From positions 133,231 through 197,230 of the forward strand of contig CAVZQU010000018.1 of NCBI GenBank assembly GCA_963777515.1: DNA of 64,000 nt, in the 5' to 3' direction. Positions 1 through 7,780 of this stretch are shown here, one piece after another. Source of the stretch: CAVSWT01 sp963777515 (GTDB lineage: Bacteria; Bacteroidota; Ignavibacteria; Ignavibacteriales; Ignavibacteriaceae). The translations under genes and the position numbers were made by a program. Within the stretch, counting starts at the first letter, position 1. Every line of letters starts with the position of its first letter. The notes under the pieces are model-generated. The model did not search any database, was not told the origin of the DNA, and worked only from the letters and a program-made list of their open reading frames with translations.

Positions 1-2
1 CT

Positions 3-437
3 GAATTAACAGGTTCTAAAGATTGGATCGAAGCTCTTTTATCTCACAAAGTTCTTCCTGTTTTCTCAAGTGTATGCAAAGATATTGATGGCAATTTAAT
101 TAATGTTAATGCTGATATTTTTACTGAAGTGCTCGCAGCAGCTATCCAGGCGGATTCTGTCCTATTTGTTTCGGACGTTGATGGAGTTATCATTAATGGC
201 GAGGTAAAAAAACAGCTTAATACTTCTGAAATTGTAAATGGAATTTTATCCGGTGAAATTACCGGCGGAATGATTCCAAAATTAAAATCATGTTCCTCCC
301 TCCTTTATAAAGGTATCAATAAAATTTGGATAGGTTCAAAATTAAATCATCAAACAATAACAAATAATGAAGATTTCAATGGAACTTGGATCATTGGTTC
401 AGCAGAAGAAAACAAACAGCTTCACTACGTTGCTTAA
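3..437 (+). CDS. argB: Acetylglutamate kinase, C-terminal part (cut by window edge)
   Basis: Catalyses the second step of arginine synthesis, ATP-dependent phosphorylation of N-acetylglutamate in the cytoplasm. The reading frame is open from base 3 with no start in the window, so only the C-terminal ~144 residues are present. Visible is the family's ADSVLFVSDVDGVI stretch (nucleotide/substrate domain) and the late EITGGMIPKL segment, which in amino-acid kinases lies near the ATP site. argD overlaps its 3' end and argR, argG and argH follow, which fixes the pathway. The N-terminal glycine-rich motif lies outside the window. Confidence 0.88.
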   Translation, partial: ELTGSKDWIEALLSHKVLPVFSSVCKDIDGNLINVNADIFTEVLAAAIQADSVLFVSDVDGVIINGEVKKQLNTSEIVNGILSGEITGGMIPKLKSCSSLLYKGINKIWIGSKLNHQTITNNEDFNGTWIIGSAEENKQLHYVA

Positions 438-1593
438 CGTTTATAACAGATTTCCCGTAGAATTTGTCCGTGGGGACGGCGCCTATCTATATGACGCAGA
501 TGATAATAGATATTTAGATTTTCTTTCCGGTATTGCGGTTAACGGCTTCGGCCATAACAACAAAGATATTAAAGCTGCCGTGAGAGAACAGCTTGATAAA
601 TTTTGGCATGTTTCAAATTTGTATGAATCAACTCCACAAAATAATCTTGCAGATAAGCTTACAAAACTTTCAGGACTTGATTCTGTTTTCTTTAGTAATT
701 CCGGTACAGAAGCTAACGAAGCAGCGATCAAGTTTGCAAGAAAATGGGGTGATGGGAAATATCATATTATTTCTGCATTCGGCGGGTTTCATGGCAGGTC
801 AATGGGAAGCCTTTCTGCTACCGGACAATTAAAGCTACATGAAGGTTTTGGCCCAATGCTTAACGGTTTTTCTTATGTTCCATTTGGTGATATGGCTTCT
901 ATTGAAAGTAAAGTTAATGAACATACTGCAGCCGTAATGGTTGAACCTATACAAGGTGAAGGCGGTGTAAATGTTCCTTATGCTGGATTTTTAAAAGATT
1001 TAAGATACTTCTGCTATGATAAAAATATACTTTTAATTGTTGATGAAATTCAAACCGGCAATGGCAGAACTGGAAAATACTTTTCTTACGAATATGAAGA
1101 AATAATTCCTGATATTGTTACTACTGCTAAAGGACTTGCAAACGGCTTTCCTATTGGAGCAACTATTTGTTCTGCAAAAGTTGCGGAAGCAATAAGTCCA
1201 GGTAATCATGGTTCTACTTTTGGTGGCAATCCAATTGCAGTTGCAGCAGCAAACAAAGTTGTTGAAATGATAAATGAAAAAGTACTTGAAAATAATTCCA
1301 AACTCGGTTCTACTATAATGGATTCGCTGCATGGTTTACATCTCGAAGAGATAAAAGAAATACGCGGCAAAGGATTGATGATTGGAATAGAATTAAAGGA
1401 AGGGATTTCAAGCAAAAAAATTGCGAGTAAACTTCTCAAAGAGAAAGTCCTGGTAGGAACTTCCGGTGATACTGTAATACGGATTCTTCCTCCTTTTATA
1501 ATTACACAAAAAGAAATTATGAACTTCCTTTTAAATTTTAAAAAGGTTGTTCTTAAAGTGTCTGAAGAAACTAATCATCAAAAACCGGAATAA
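379..1593 (+). CDS. argD: Acetylornithine aminotransferase (class III, PLP)
   Basis: Transfers the amino group from glutamate to N-acetylglutamate semialdehyde to give N-acetylornithine; it may also serve lysine synthesis as succinyl-DAP aminotransferase. Class III features are plain: FFSNSGTEANEAAIKFAR (PLP phosphate loop), LLIVDEIQTGNGRTG with Asp222 to the pyridine nitrogen, and VTTAKGLANGFPIGA with Lys251 as the Schiff-base lysine (numbered from ATG 379). Length (~404 aa) is normal for the family. ATG 379 is preferred because GAAG lies six bases upstream; ATG 367 is four codons earlier in the same frame. Either start overlaps the end of argB by about 60 bases, suggesting translational coupling. 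Confidence 0.92.
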   Translation: MELGSLVQQKKTNSFTTLLNVYNRFPVEFVRGDGAYLYDADDNRYLDFLSGIAVNGFGHNNKDIKAAVREQLDKFWHVSNLYESTPQNNLADKLTKLSGLDSVFFSNSGTEANEAAIKFARKWGDGKYHIISAFGGFHGRSMGSLSATGQLKLHEGFGPMLNGFSYVPFGDMASIESKVNEHTAAVMVEPIQGEGGVNVPYAGFLKDLRYFCYDKNILLIVDEIQTGNGRTGKYFSYEYEEIIPDIVTTAKGLANGFPIGATICSAKVAEAISPGNHGSTFGGNPIAVAAANKVVEMINEKVLENNSKLGSTIMDSLHGLHLEEIKEIRGKGLMIGIELKEGISSKKIASKLLKEKVLVGTSGDTVIRILPPFIITQKEIMNFLLNFKKVVLKVSEETNHQKPE

Positions 1594-1598
1594 TAAAT

Positions 1599-2057
1599 AT
1601 GTCATCTAAATTAAAACGATTAAACAGAATCAAAGAGCTTTTAAATAACAGGTATATCACTTCTCATGAAATGCTTGTTAAACTCTTGCAGGCTGAAGAA
1701 ATTCAGGTTACTCAGGCTACACTTAGCCGTGATTTTGCTGAGCTTGGGGTTGTAAGAATATTTTCAGAAGGCGGAACCAGATACGTTTTCGATTCACATG
1801 AATCAGGAAGACAGATTTCAAAACTAATTGGTTACGAAATTATTAGCGTTGAACACAATGAGGCAATGATAGTGATTAGAACTTTGGCTGGAAGGGCTCA
1901 AGGAGTCGCACACCATGTTGACAGGCTGAATAATCCCGACATTTTAGGAACTGTTGGAGGAGACGATACGGTTTTAGTAATACCCAGCTCAGTTAAGAAA
2001 CTTCTTGATGTGGTAAGTTTAATCAAAAAAATGATGACTGATAATGTCAGTTATTAA
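1599..2057 (+). CDS. argR: Arginine repressor ArgR
   Basis: Arginine-sensing transcription factor. Residues ~1-70 form the winged helix (RLNRIKELLNNRYITSHEM, then QATLSRDFAELGVV as recognition region). The C-terminal half carries GTVGGDDTVLVI, the aspartate-containing arginine-binding and hexamerisation motif of the family. At 152 aa it has the usual length. It lies between argD (5-base gap) and argG (24-base gap), so the repressor is made from the operon it probably controls; this autoregulation is inferred. I did not identify convincing ARG boxes by eye. Confidence 0.93.
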   Translation: MSSKLKRLNRIKELLNNRYITSHEMLVKLLQAEEIQVTQATLSRDFAELGVVRIFSEGGTRYVFDSHESGRQISKLIGYEIISVEHNEAMIVIRTLAGRAQGVAHHVDRLNNPDILGTVGGDDTVLVIPSSVKKLLDVVSLIKKMMTDNVSY

Positions 2058-2081
2058 AAAATAAAAAAAGGAGATGAGAAA

Positions 2082-3302
2082 GTGGCTAAGAGGAAAATAG
2101 TTGTTGCATATTCCGGTGGCTTAGATACATCGGTTATGGTCAAATGGTTGAGTAAAAAATATGATGCTGATATAATTACTGCAACTGGATTTTTAGGACA
2201 GAAGAAAGAGATACAAGGTGTAAAGGAAAAAGCCGCTAAAACCGGTGCTGTTAAATCGGTTGTCTTAGATTTGCGCGAAGAGTTCATAACAAATTACGTT
2301 TGGAAAGCATTGAAAGCCGGTGCGTTATATGAAGGAAATTATCCTATGGCAACTGCTATTGGAAGGCCTTTACTTGCAAAAATGCTTGTTGATGTTGCTA
2401 TTCAAGAAAATGCAGATTCTGTTGCCCATGGATGCACAGGCAAAGGTAATGACCAGGTCAGATTTGAAGTTGGAGTTAACACTTTGGCGCCGTATTTAGA
2501 TGTTATCGCCCCGTTAAGAGAATGGGAATTTAAATGCCGGGAAGATGAGATGGAATATGCAATTGAAAATGGTATACCTATAAATGCTACAAAGGATTCC
2601 CCATATTCAATTGATGAAAACTTATGGGGTATCTCTATTGAATGTGGTGTTCTCGAAGACCCCGAAGCCGCTCCGCCGGAAGATGCATATCAAATTACAA
2701 CCAATCCTAAAATTGCACCAGATAAAGCAGATACAATTTCTATTGGATTTGAAAAAGGAATTCCAGTTTCATTAAATGGAGTTGAACTAAACGCAGTTGA
2801 ATTAGTTTCTCAGCTAAGAGACTTAGGTGCAGTTCATGGAGTTGGAAGATTAGATTTAATTGAGAACAGAGTTGTTGGGATTAAATCTAGAGAAATTTAT
2901 GAAGCCCCTGCTGCAGTTATTTTACACACTGCCCACTCTGAATTAGAAAGATTAGTTCTTGATAAAGAAACTTTTAGATTTAAACAGAATGTTTCCAATA
3001 AAGTCGCTAATTTAATATATGATGGTCTGTGGTTTTCTCCGTTGTTTAAATCTCTATCGGCTTTTGTTGATTCAACACAGGAAAATGTAACCGGAGAAGT
3101 TAAATTAGAACTGTATAAAGGTTCAATAAAAACTTTGTCTAGAAAATCTGTTCACAGCTTATACAGCAAAGAACTTGCTACTTATACTATTGAAGATACA
3201 TTCGACCATAAGGCTTCAACCGGATTCATAAAGATTTATGGGCTGCCTTATAAAACAATGTCTCAAGTAAAAGAAAATATTCATAAAGAGGTAATTTATT
3301 AA
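2082..3302 (+). CDS. argG: Argininosuccinate synthase
   Basis: Joins citrulline and aspartate with ATP to give argininosuccinate. The N-terminal AYSGGLDTS (residues 9-17) is the PP-loop ATP site; downstream VAHGCTGKGNDQVRFE and SPYSIDENLWGISIECG are characteristic of the family. The start is a GTG with AGGAG at 2069-2073, eight bases upstream, which decides it over internal ATGs. Length is 406 aa. Its TAA stop shares one base with the ATG of argH, indicating tight coupling. Confidence 0.95.
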   Translation: MAKRKIVVAYSGGLDTSVMVKWLSKKYDADIITATGFLGQKKEIQGVKEKAAKTGAVKSVVLDLREEFITNYVWKALKAGALYEGNYPMATAIGRPLLAKMLVDVAIQENADSVAHGCTGKGNDQVRFEVGVNTLAPYLDVIAPLREWEFKCREDEMEYAIENGIPINATKDSPYSIDENLWGISIECGVLEDPEAAPPEDAYQITTNPKIAPDKADTISIGFEKGIPVSLNGVELNAVELVSQLRDLGAVHGVGRLDLIENRVVGIKSREIYEAPAAVILHTAHSELERLVLDKETFRFKQNVSNKVANLIYDGLWFSPLFKSLSAFVDSTQENVTGEVKLELYKGSIKTLSRKSVHSLYSKELATYTIEDTFDHKASTGFIKIYGLPYKTMSQVKENIHKEVIY

Positions 3303-4672
3303 TGTTGTGGGGCGGAAGATTTAATACAGAACTAAATAATAAGGCTCTTAAATTTTCATCGTCCCTAAAGTTTGACATTCTTCTGATTGAAGAAGACATT
3401 GAAGGCAGCATTGCACATACTGAAATGCTTTCACATGTAAATCTTATCTCGAAAGAAGAATCAAAAAAAATAATTAACGGCTTAAATAATATTAAAGATG
3501 AATGGATTAATGAAAAATGGAAACCGGATGAAAATGAATATGAAGATATCCATTCAGCAATTGAAGCAAGATTATTTGAAATAATTGGTGACACTGCCGG
3601 TAAACTTCATACCGGCAGAAGCCGAAATGACCAGGTTGCAACAGATGTAAAACTTTGGTTAAGAAAATCATGCAATTCTTTAATTGAAAGGATTAATAAT
3701 TTTCAAAAAGCACTTCTTAATTTATCCCAGGATAATGTTGAAACAATAATTCCTGGTTACACTCATTTACAGCGTGCACAGCCAATTTCTTTAGCATTTC
3801 ATTTACTTGCTTATATTGAAATGCAGGAGAGAGATAAAGAAAGAATAAAATTCATAATCAATTCTATCTCTGACTCCCCTCTTGGTTCCGGTGCTTTAGC
3901 CGGTTCAACACTTCCACTTGATAGAGAATTTACAGCAAATAAATTAGGATTTGAATTTCCAACTGCCAATGCTTTAGATTCAGTTTCAAACAGAGATTTT
4001 ATAATTGATTTTTTAAATACTATTTCAATTGGGATGATGCATCTAAGCAGATTATGTGAAGAGATAATTATCTGGTCAACAAATGAATGGAATTTAATAA
4101 AACTTAGCGATGATTACTCAACCGGTTCATCATTAATGCCGCAGAAGAAAAATCCTGATATGGCGGAATTGATTAGAGCGAAAACAGGGAAAGTATTTGG
4201 CAATTATGTTTCATTAATTTCCACTATGAAATCTCTTCCTTTAAGTTATAACAGAGATTTGCAGGAAGATAAAGAGCCTTTGTTTGATTCTTATTTTATT
4301 TATTCAGATTCACTTGAAATAATAACAGGAATGATGAATGGAATTAAAATCAACAAAGAAAAATTTATAAAAGATCTTGATGGTGATTTCATTCTCGCCA
4401 CTGACGTCGCTGACTGGCTGGTTCTTAAAGGAATTCCATTTAGAAAAGCACATGAAATTGTTGGAAGATTGGTTAAAACATTAGAATATAAAAACCTAAA
4501 TTTTAAAAATGTAACATTGGACTTATTAAAAAATGTTGATCCGATTTTCGATGAGACAGTAATGGAATGTTTTGATATTAAAACTTCATTGAAAAGAAAA
4601 AAGACTTTTGGCTCCCCTAATCCAGCTTACGTAAAAGAAAGAATTGAATATTGGCGTAATCTACTTAATTAA
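3302..4672 (+). CDS. argH: Argininosuccinate lyase
   Basis: Cleaves argininosuccinate to arginine and fumarate, the last step of the pathway. Fumarase/aspartase superfamily signature GSSLMPQKKNPD starts at residue 275; Ser276 is the expected catalytic serine on the mobile loop. LHTGRSRNDQVATD and GYTHLQRAQPISLAFH supply other active-site segments. 456 aa, the family's usual size. It starts one base inside the argG stop and ends next to the stop of a convergent small gene. Confidence 0.95.
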   Translation: MLWGGRFNTELNNKALKFSSSLKFDILLIEEDIEGSIAHTEMLSHVNLISKEESKKIINGLNNIKDEWINEKWKPDENEYEDIHSAIEARLFEIIGDTAGKLHTGRSRNDQVATDVKLWLRKSCNSLIERINNFQKALLNLSQDNVETIIPGYTHLQRAQPISLAFHLLAYIEMQERDKERIKFIINSISDSPLGSGALAGSTLPLDREFTANKLGFEFPTANALDSVSNRDFIIDFLNTISIGMMHLSRLCEEIIIWSTNEWNLIKLSDDYSTGSSLMPQKKNPDMAELIRAKTGKVFGNYVSLISTMKSLPLSYNRDLQEDKEPLFDSYFIYSDSLEIITGMMNGIKINKEKFIKDLDGDFILATDVADWLVLKGIPFRKAHEIVGRLVKTLEYKNLNFKNVTLDLLKNVDPIFDETVMECFDIKTSLKRKKTFGSPNPAYVKERIEYWRNLLN

Positions 4673-4879
4673 TTAAGCATCATTCCTGTACAGCATTTCA
4701 TGAGAGTTATAAATTAAATAATATTCCTGGGCCCATTCGTTCTCTATAATATCTTCATTAAAAATTTCATCTATCGGTTTTTTAATTTTATAATTTATCA
4801 AGGACTCGTAATTCTTTTCTTTATCCAATGTAAATTTTATTTGCGGTAATTTTAATTTAACTCTACTTTGATCTTTCAT
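4673..4879 (-). CDS. Small protein of unknown function
   Basis: A 68-residue acidic/lysine-rich protein beginning MKDQSRVKLKLPQIKF. I do not recognise it and see no signal peptide, membrane segment or metal motif. The start at 4879 is chosen over ATG 4894 because the minus strand reads AAGGTG five bases before it. Its stop codon abuts the argH stop on the opposite strand. The upstream 200 bases are A/T-rich and hold no other gene. The good ribosome binding site is the main reason to believe it. Confidence 0.5.
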   Translation of the reverse strand: MKDQSRVKLKLPQIKFTLDKEKNYESLINYKIKKPIDEIFNEDIIENEWAQEYYLIYNSHEMLYRNDA

Positions 4880-5105
4880 GTTACACCTTAACATAAATTG
4901 TTTCTAAATTATTATCGAAGATATATGAAAGATATTAATAGAATGTTATTCTAAAGTTAAGAATGTGTTAAATTTCTTTTAAAAAAGTTTAATAAAACGC
5001 AATTTATTGACTAAAATGAAATTAATTAGAATAATAGAAATGAATTCTGCGAACTTTAATAGTTAAATTAAGTTTAAAATCCCCTTGACTTTTCAGATTT
5101 ATATT

Positions 5106-5456
5106 CTACTTTTTATTGGCGGTGTATTTAATAATATCTGCTTTTTCAATTGTGATTAGACCCCCGCAGTTAGCTTCTTCAAAAATCTTATCAAGCAGCG
5201 GAAGAAATTTTTCTATCTTAGGAAGTTCATCAACAATTTCAATGATTAAAGGAAGGTCTTCCGATAGTCTTAATATTTTTGAAGAATGAATCCTGCTGTT
5301 ACCTCCAAATCCCATTATACCTTTAAAAACAGTAGCGCCGGCAAGTTCCTCTTTTCTTGCTTCAATAACTATCTTTTCATAAACTGGAATTGAACTATGC
5401 CGGTCACTTTCCCCTATAAATATTCTTAATAATTTTGCTTCACCATTAATATGCAT
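5106..5456 (-). CDS. DUF190 family protein beside CrcB
   Basis: A 116-residue PII-like small cytosolic protein of the DUF190 family: residues 1-25 contain LLRIFIGESDRH, followed by GATVFKGIMGFG and a DLPLIIEIVDELPKIEKF segment. Members are commonly encoded next to crcB, as here, ten bases downstream of it on the same strand. The biochemical role is not established; the neighbourhood suggests an accessory or regulatory part in fluoride export. Confidence 0.85.
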   Translation of the reverse strand: MHINGEAKLLRIFIGESDRHSSIPVYEKIVIEARKEELAGATVFKGIMGFGGNSRIHSSKILRLSEDLPLIIEIVDELPKIEKFLPLLDKIFEEANCGGLITIEKADIIKYTANKK

Positions 5457-5466
5457 TTTTTAACTT

Positions 5467-5838
5467 TCAAATTTTTGAAATTAGATATGCCAGGTAAACA
5501 CCTATCAAGCAAAGAGAAATATTCAAAGCAATATTCAATAAGCCTAATCCTACTTGAGAATCTCTAAACAAGTTTAAAGTTTCGAAAGAAAAGGAAGAGA
5601 AAGTTGTGAAGCCACCGCAAAAACCAATTGCTAAAAATATTCTTAACTGTGAACTTATTAATTCTTTCTGATCAAAATAAAACATAATTATCCCCAGCAA
5701 AAAACTTCCTACTATATTTACAACTAAAGTTCCGTAAGGAAAAGTAGTTGGTAAAAATTTATAAGTATAGTTGGAAAGCCAGTAACGTAACGCCCCACCA
5801 GCAGCGGCACCAAAAGAAACGATTAAATAATTTATCAT
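5467..5838 (-). CDS. crcB: Fluoride channel CrcB/FluC
   Basis: Inner-membrane fluoride channel of 123 aa with four predicted membrane helices, acting as an antiparallel dimer. Family motifs are present: GAAAGGALRYWLSNY near the N-terminus, GTLVVNIVGSF in helix 2 and GFCGGFTTFSSFSFE in helix 3, where the phenylalanine and threonine/serine residues line the fluoride path. It is first in a two-gene unit with the DUF190 gene. The 180 bases upstream show no recognisable fluoride riboswitch; they hold an inverted-repeat element instead. Confidence 0.93.
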   Translation of the reverse strand: MINYLIVSFGAAAGGALRYWLSNYTYKFLPTTFPYGTLVVNIVGSFLLGIIMFYFDQKELISSQLRIFLAIGFCGGFTTFSSFSFETLNLFRDSQVGLGLLNIALNISLCLIGVYLAYLISKI

Positions 5839-5883
5839 ACTCTGTTAAAAAACTGATTGCGTGAATTTATAAATTTCGTTTTG

Positions 5884-5949
5884 TCACACTGAGCTTGTTG
5901 ATGTGTGAACTAATAATGGAAAGTCAGTCTTAGATAAACTCAGACTGAC
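5884..5949. repeat. Intergenic inverted-repeat (REP-like) element
   Basis: Two nested hairpins: TCACAC (5884-5889) with GTGTGA (5903-5908), then a perfect 8-base pair GTCAGTCT (5923-5930) / AGACTGAC (5942-5949). The CTGAGCTTGTTGATG core resembles the CTGAGCTTGTCGAAGCATGA core of the repeats near 61.6 kb, so it is probably a diverged copy of the same dispersed family. It lies upstream of crcB. Confidence 0.6.
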
Positions 5950-6017
5950 GATAACATATTCAATAATACTTATAGAAAATAGATATATTTTAAATTATCT
6001 ATCTTCAATAGAATAGT

Positions 6018-7319
6018 TTAAATATTTTGTATCCATTCATAAATCAAATCTATAGCTTTAAGAGTGTCGATGCAATACTTTTTCACAAACTTATCATCAA
6101 TCTGATCCTTAGAATGTAAGTGTAGTGCTTCTTCCATTGCTTTGTTGCCATTAAAATTTACATAAGCAATTCTAGCTGTCAGTTCTTCAGGAGGCCTGCC
6201 AAATACAGTCCCTGGCAATATTGCAACACCTTTTTCATCCAATAATCTATCACATAAAATTTCGCTGGTAGTAATTCCTTTTAAATTCAATTCATCTTTA
6301 AATGAATCGAATGAAACAAACAAATAAAAACCTCCAGAAGGGTCGACTGTAAAAATTCCATTTGATTTTAATTTTTCGGAAATAGTAGATCCTAATTTTT
6401 CCAAAATCCATCTAGCCCGCCAAAGATATTTATCTATTCCTTTTCCTCCTTTAAAAGCTGTTACTGCAGCATTTTGAATAGGGGCACTAGTTGCAGTGAA
6501 AGTTTCACTTGCCACAACAGACATTGAATCAAGAAGCCAGCGAAGAGTGGGAGGAAATGTAAATGTTCCCAATCTCCATCCACCTGCACCACACCATTTA
6601 CTCAAACCACCGCTTATTATTGTACCCTCTGGATAAAATTGAGCAATCGAAGTGTGATTACCTTTAAAGGTTAACTCCCCATAAATCTCATCTGAAAGTA
6701 AAATTATTTTATGTTGTTTTGCTACAAGAGCAATCTCTTTTAATTCGCTTGTTGAATAAGTTATACCAACCGGATTTGAAGGATAATTTAAAATAACTAT
6801 TCTTGGTTTATCCGGGTCATTTTTACAATGCTCTATTAAATCACCTGCCGATAACAACCACTTCTCTTCTTTTTGTGTAGGAAGCCACCTTACATGCCGC
6901 CCGATAATATGAGCTTGAGGAGCATAAGAGACCCAACTTGGAGTTGGAATAACCAGATCACCGTAATACACCAATTGAAGAAGAAACATCAATTCTTTTG
7001 AACCGGGGCCAATTAAAACATCATCCGCCGAATGATTTATATCCTGTCCTCGCGAATGATATTCAGCAACGGCTTCACGCAATTTGTATAATCCCTTTAC
7101 CGGAAGGTAATCTTTTTGATAAGCATTTTTCTGTAAAGCTTCTACTACAGTTTTAGGAACCGGGAATGGAGACTGTCCCAGTCCAAGCTTATATATTTTT
7201 CTCCCCTCTTGAATTAGTTTGTTGCTTCTCTCATTTATATGCAAGGTTGCGGATTGAGGTAGTCCCCTTACATTTAAATTTAAATTTATTTGATGTGAAT
7301 ATTTTTTGTTGTTATTCAT
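6018..7319 (-). CDS. Class I/II (aspartate-type) aminotransferase
   Basis: PLP-dependent fold-type I aminotransferase of ~433 aa. GLGQSPFPVPKTVVEAL and the GLYKLREAVAEYH stretch mark the N-terminal substrate side; ILNYPSNPVGITY (NP motif), LLSDEIYGEL (aspartate to the pyridine nitrogen) and SGGLSKWCGAGGWRLG with Lys241 as the Schiff-base lysine give the cofactor site. Substrate is not predictable from sequence. The ATG at 7319 (MNNNKK) is preferred; a longer frame to 7430 would add a hydrophobic 37-residue leader unlike the family. Transcribed with the small zinc-ribbon gene upstream. Confidence 0.85.
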   Translation of the reverse strand: MNNNKKYSHQINLNLNVRGLPQSATLHINERSNKLIQEGRKIYKLGLGQSPFPVPKTVVEALQKNAYQKDYLPVKGLYKLREAVAEYHSRGQDINHSADDVLIGPGSKELMFLLQLVYYGDLVIPTPSWVSYAPQAHIIGRHVRWLPTQKEEKWLLSAGDLIEHCKNDPDKPRIVILNYPSNPVGITYSTSELKEIALVAKQHKIILLSDEIYGELTFKGNHTSIAQFYPEGTIISGGLSKWCGAGGWRLGTFTFPPTLRWLLDSMSVVASETFTATSAPIQNAAVTAFKGGKGIDKYLWRARWILEKLGSTISEKLKSNGIFTVDPSGGFYLFVSFDSFKDELNLKGITTSEILCDRLLDEKGVAILPGTVFGRPPEELTARIAYVNFNGNKAMEEALHLHSKDQIDDKFVKKYCIDTLKAIDLIYEWIQNI

Positions 7320-7495
7320 TAAGCAAATTAAGTGCAAACAGTCAGATGTATTACAACAAATATAAATAATAATTATAATAATTAAACTTTTCACATAGCG
7401 ATCATTCTTCAAAAATCTCAATTGGAGCAATATTTAGAAAAGTTATTCTTGACTATCAAAATAAATTTTATGAATGAACTGGCAGGAATGCCCGC

Positions 7496-7660
7496 TTATA
7501 ATAAAATGTTTAATATGAATAACAAAAAAAGAACTATCAAAACTATAACAATAACTTTAAATGATTTACTTTCCTCCGGGAACTCATATCCGCATATTGG
7601 ACATACTGTTTCATCTGAATTAATTTCCATTGCACAAGCTGGGCATTCTTTTTTCTTCAA
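7496..7660 (-). CDS. Small zinc-ribbon, membrane-anchored protein
   Basis: A 54-residue protein reading MKKKECPACAMEINSD, then VCPICGYEF, then a hydrophobic segment (residues ~36-54, VIVIVLIVLFLLFILNILL). Two CPxC pairs form a rubredoxin-type zinc knuckle, and a single C-terminal helix would anchor it in the membrane with the ribbon outside the bilayer. The start is TTG at 7658-7660; an in-frame stop lies four codons upstream and there is no ATG alternative. No strong ribosome site is visible. Similar tail-anchored zinc ribbons are common as unnamed proteins; function unknown. Confidence 0.65.
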   Translation of the reverse strand: MKKKECPACAMEINSDETVCPICGYEFPEESKSFKVIVIVLIVLFLLFILNILL

Positions 7661-7700
7661 TATAATTTCTTATTTTGATTTAAAGTTACTTTAAAATAAT

Positions 7701-7729
7701 AAACCCGACTTCTTAAAGAAACCGGGTTT
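7701..7729 (-). terminator. Rho-independent terminator after the DUF3160 gene
   Basis: Inverted repeat AAACCCG (7701-7707) and CGGGTTT (7723-7729). On the minus strand it is followed by ATTATTTT. It lies about 50 bases beyond the DUF3160 stop and would end that transcript before the zinc-ribbon gene. Confidence 0.6.
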
Positions 7730-7780
7730 AAATTTTATTTAAAAACTCTATAACAGGGAAATGTTTAAAGAAATATTTTT

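Noticed and set aside
5839..6017. Fluoride riboswitch upstream of crcB
   Set aside because: No recognisable pseudoknot motif by eye; only inverted repeats.
7422..7694. 90-residue plus-strand frame between the aminotransferase and DUF3160 genes
   Set aside because: The opposite strand encodes the zinc-ribbon protein, whose CPxC pairs and membrane helix are more convincing.
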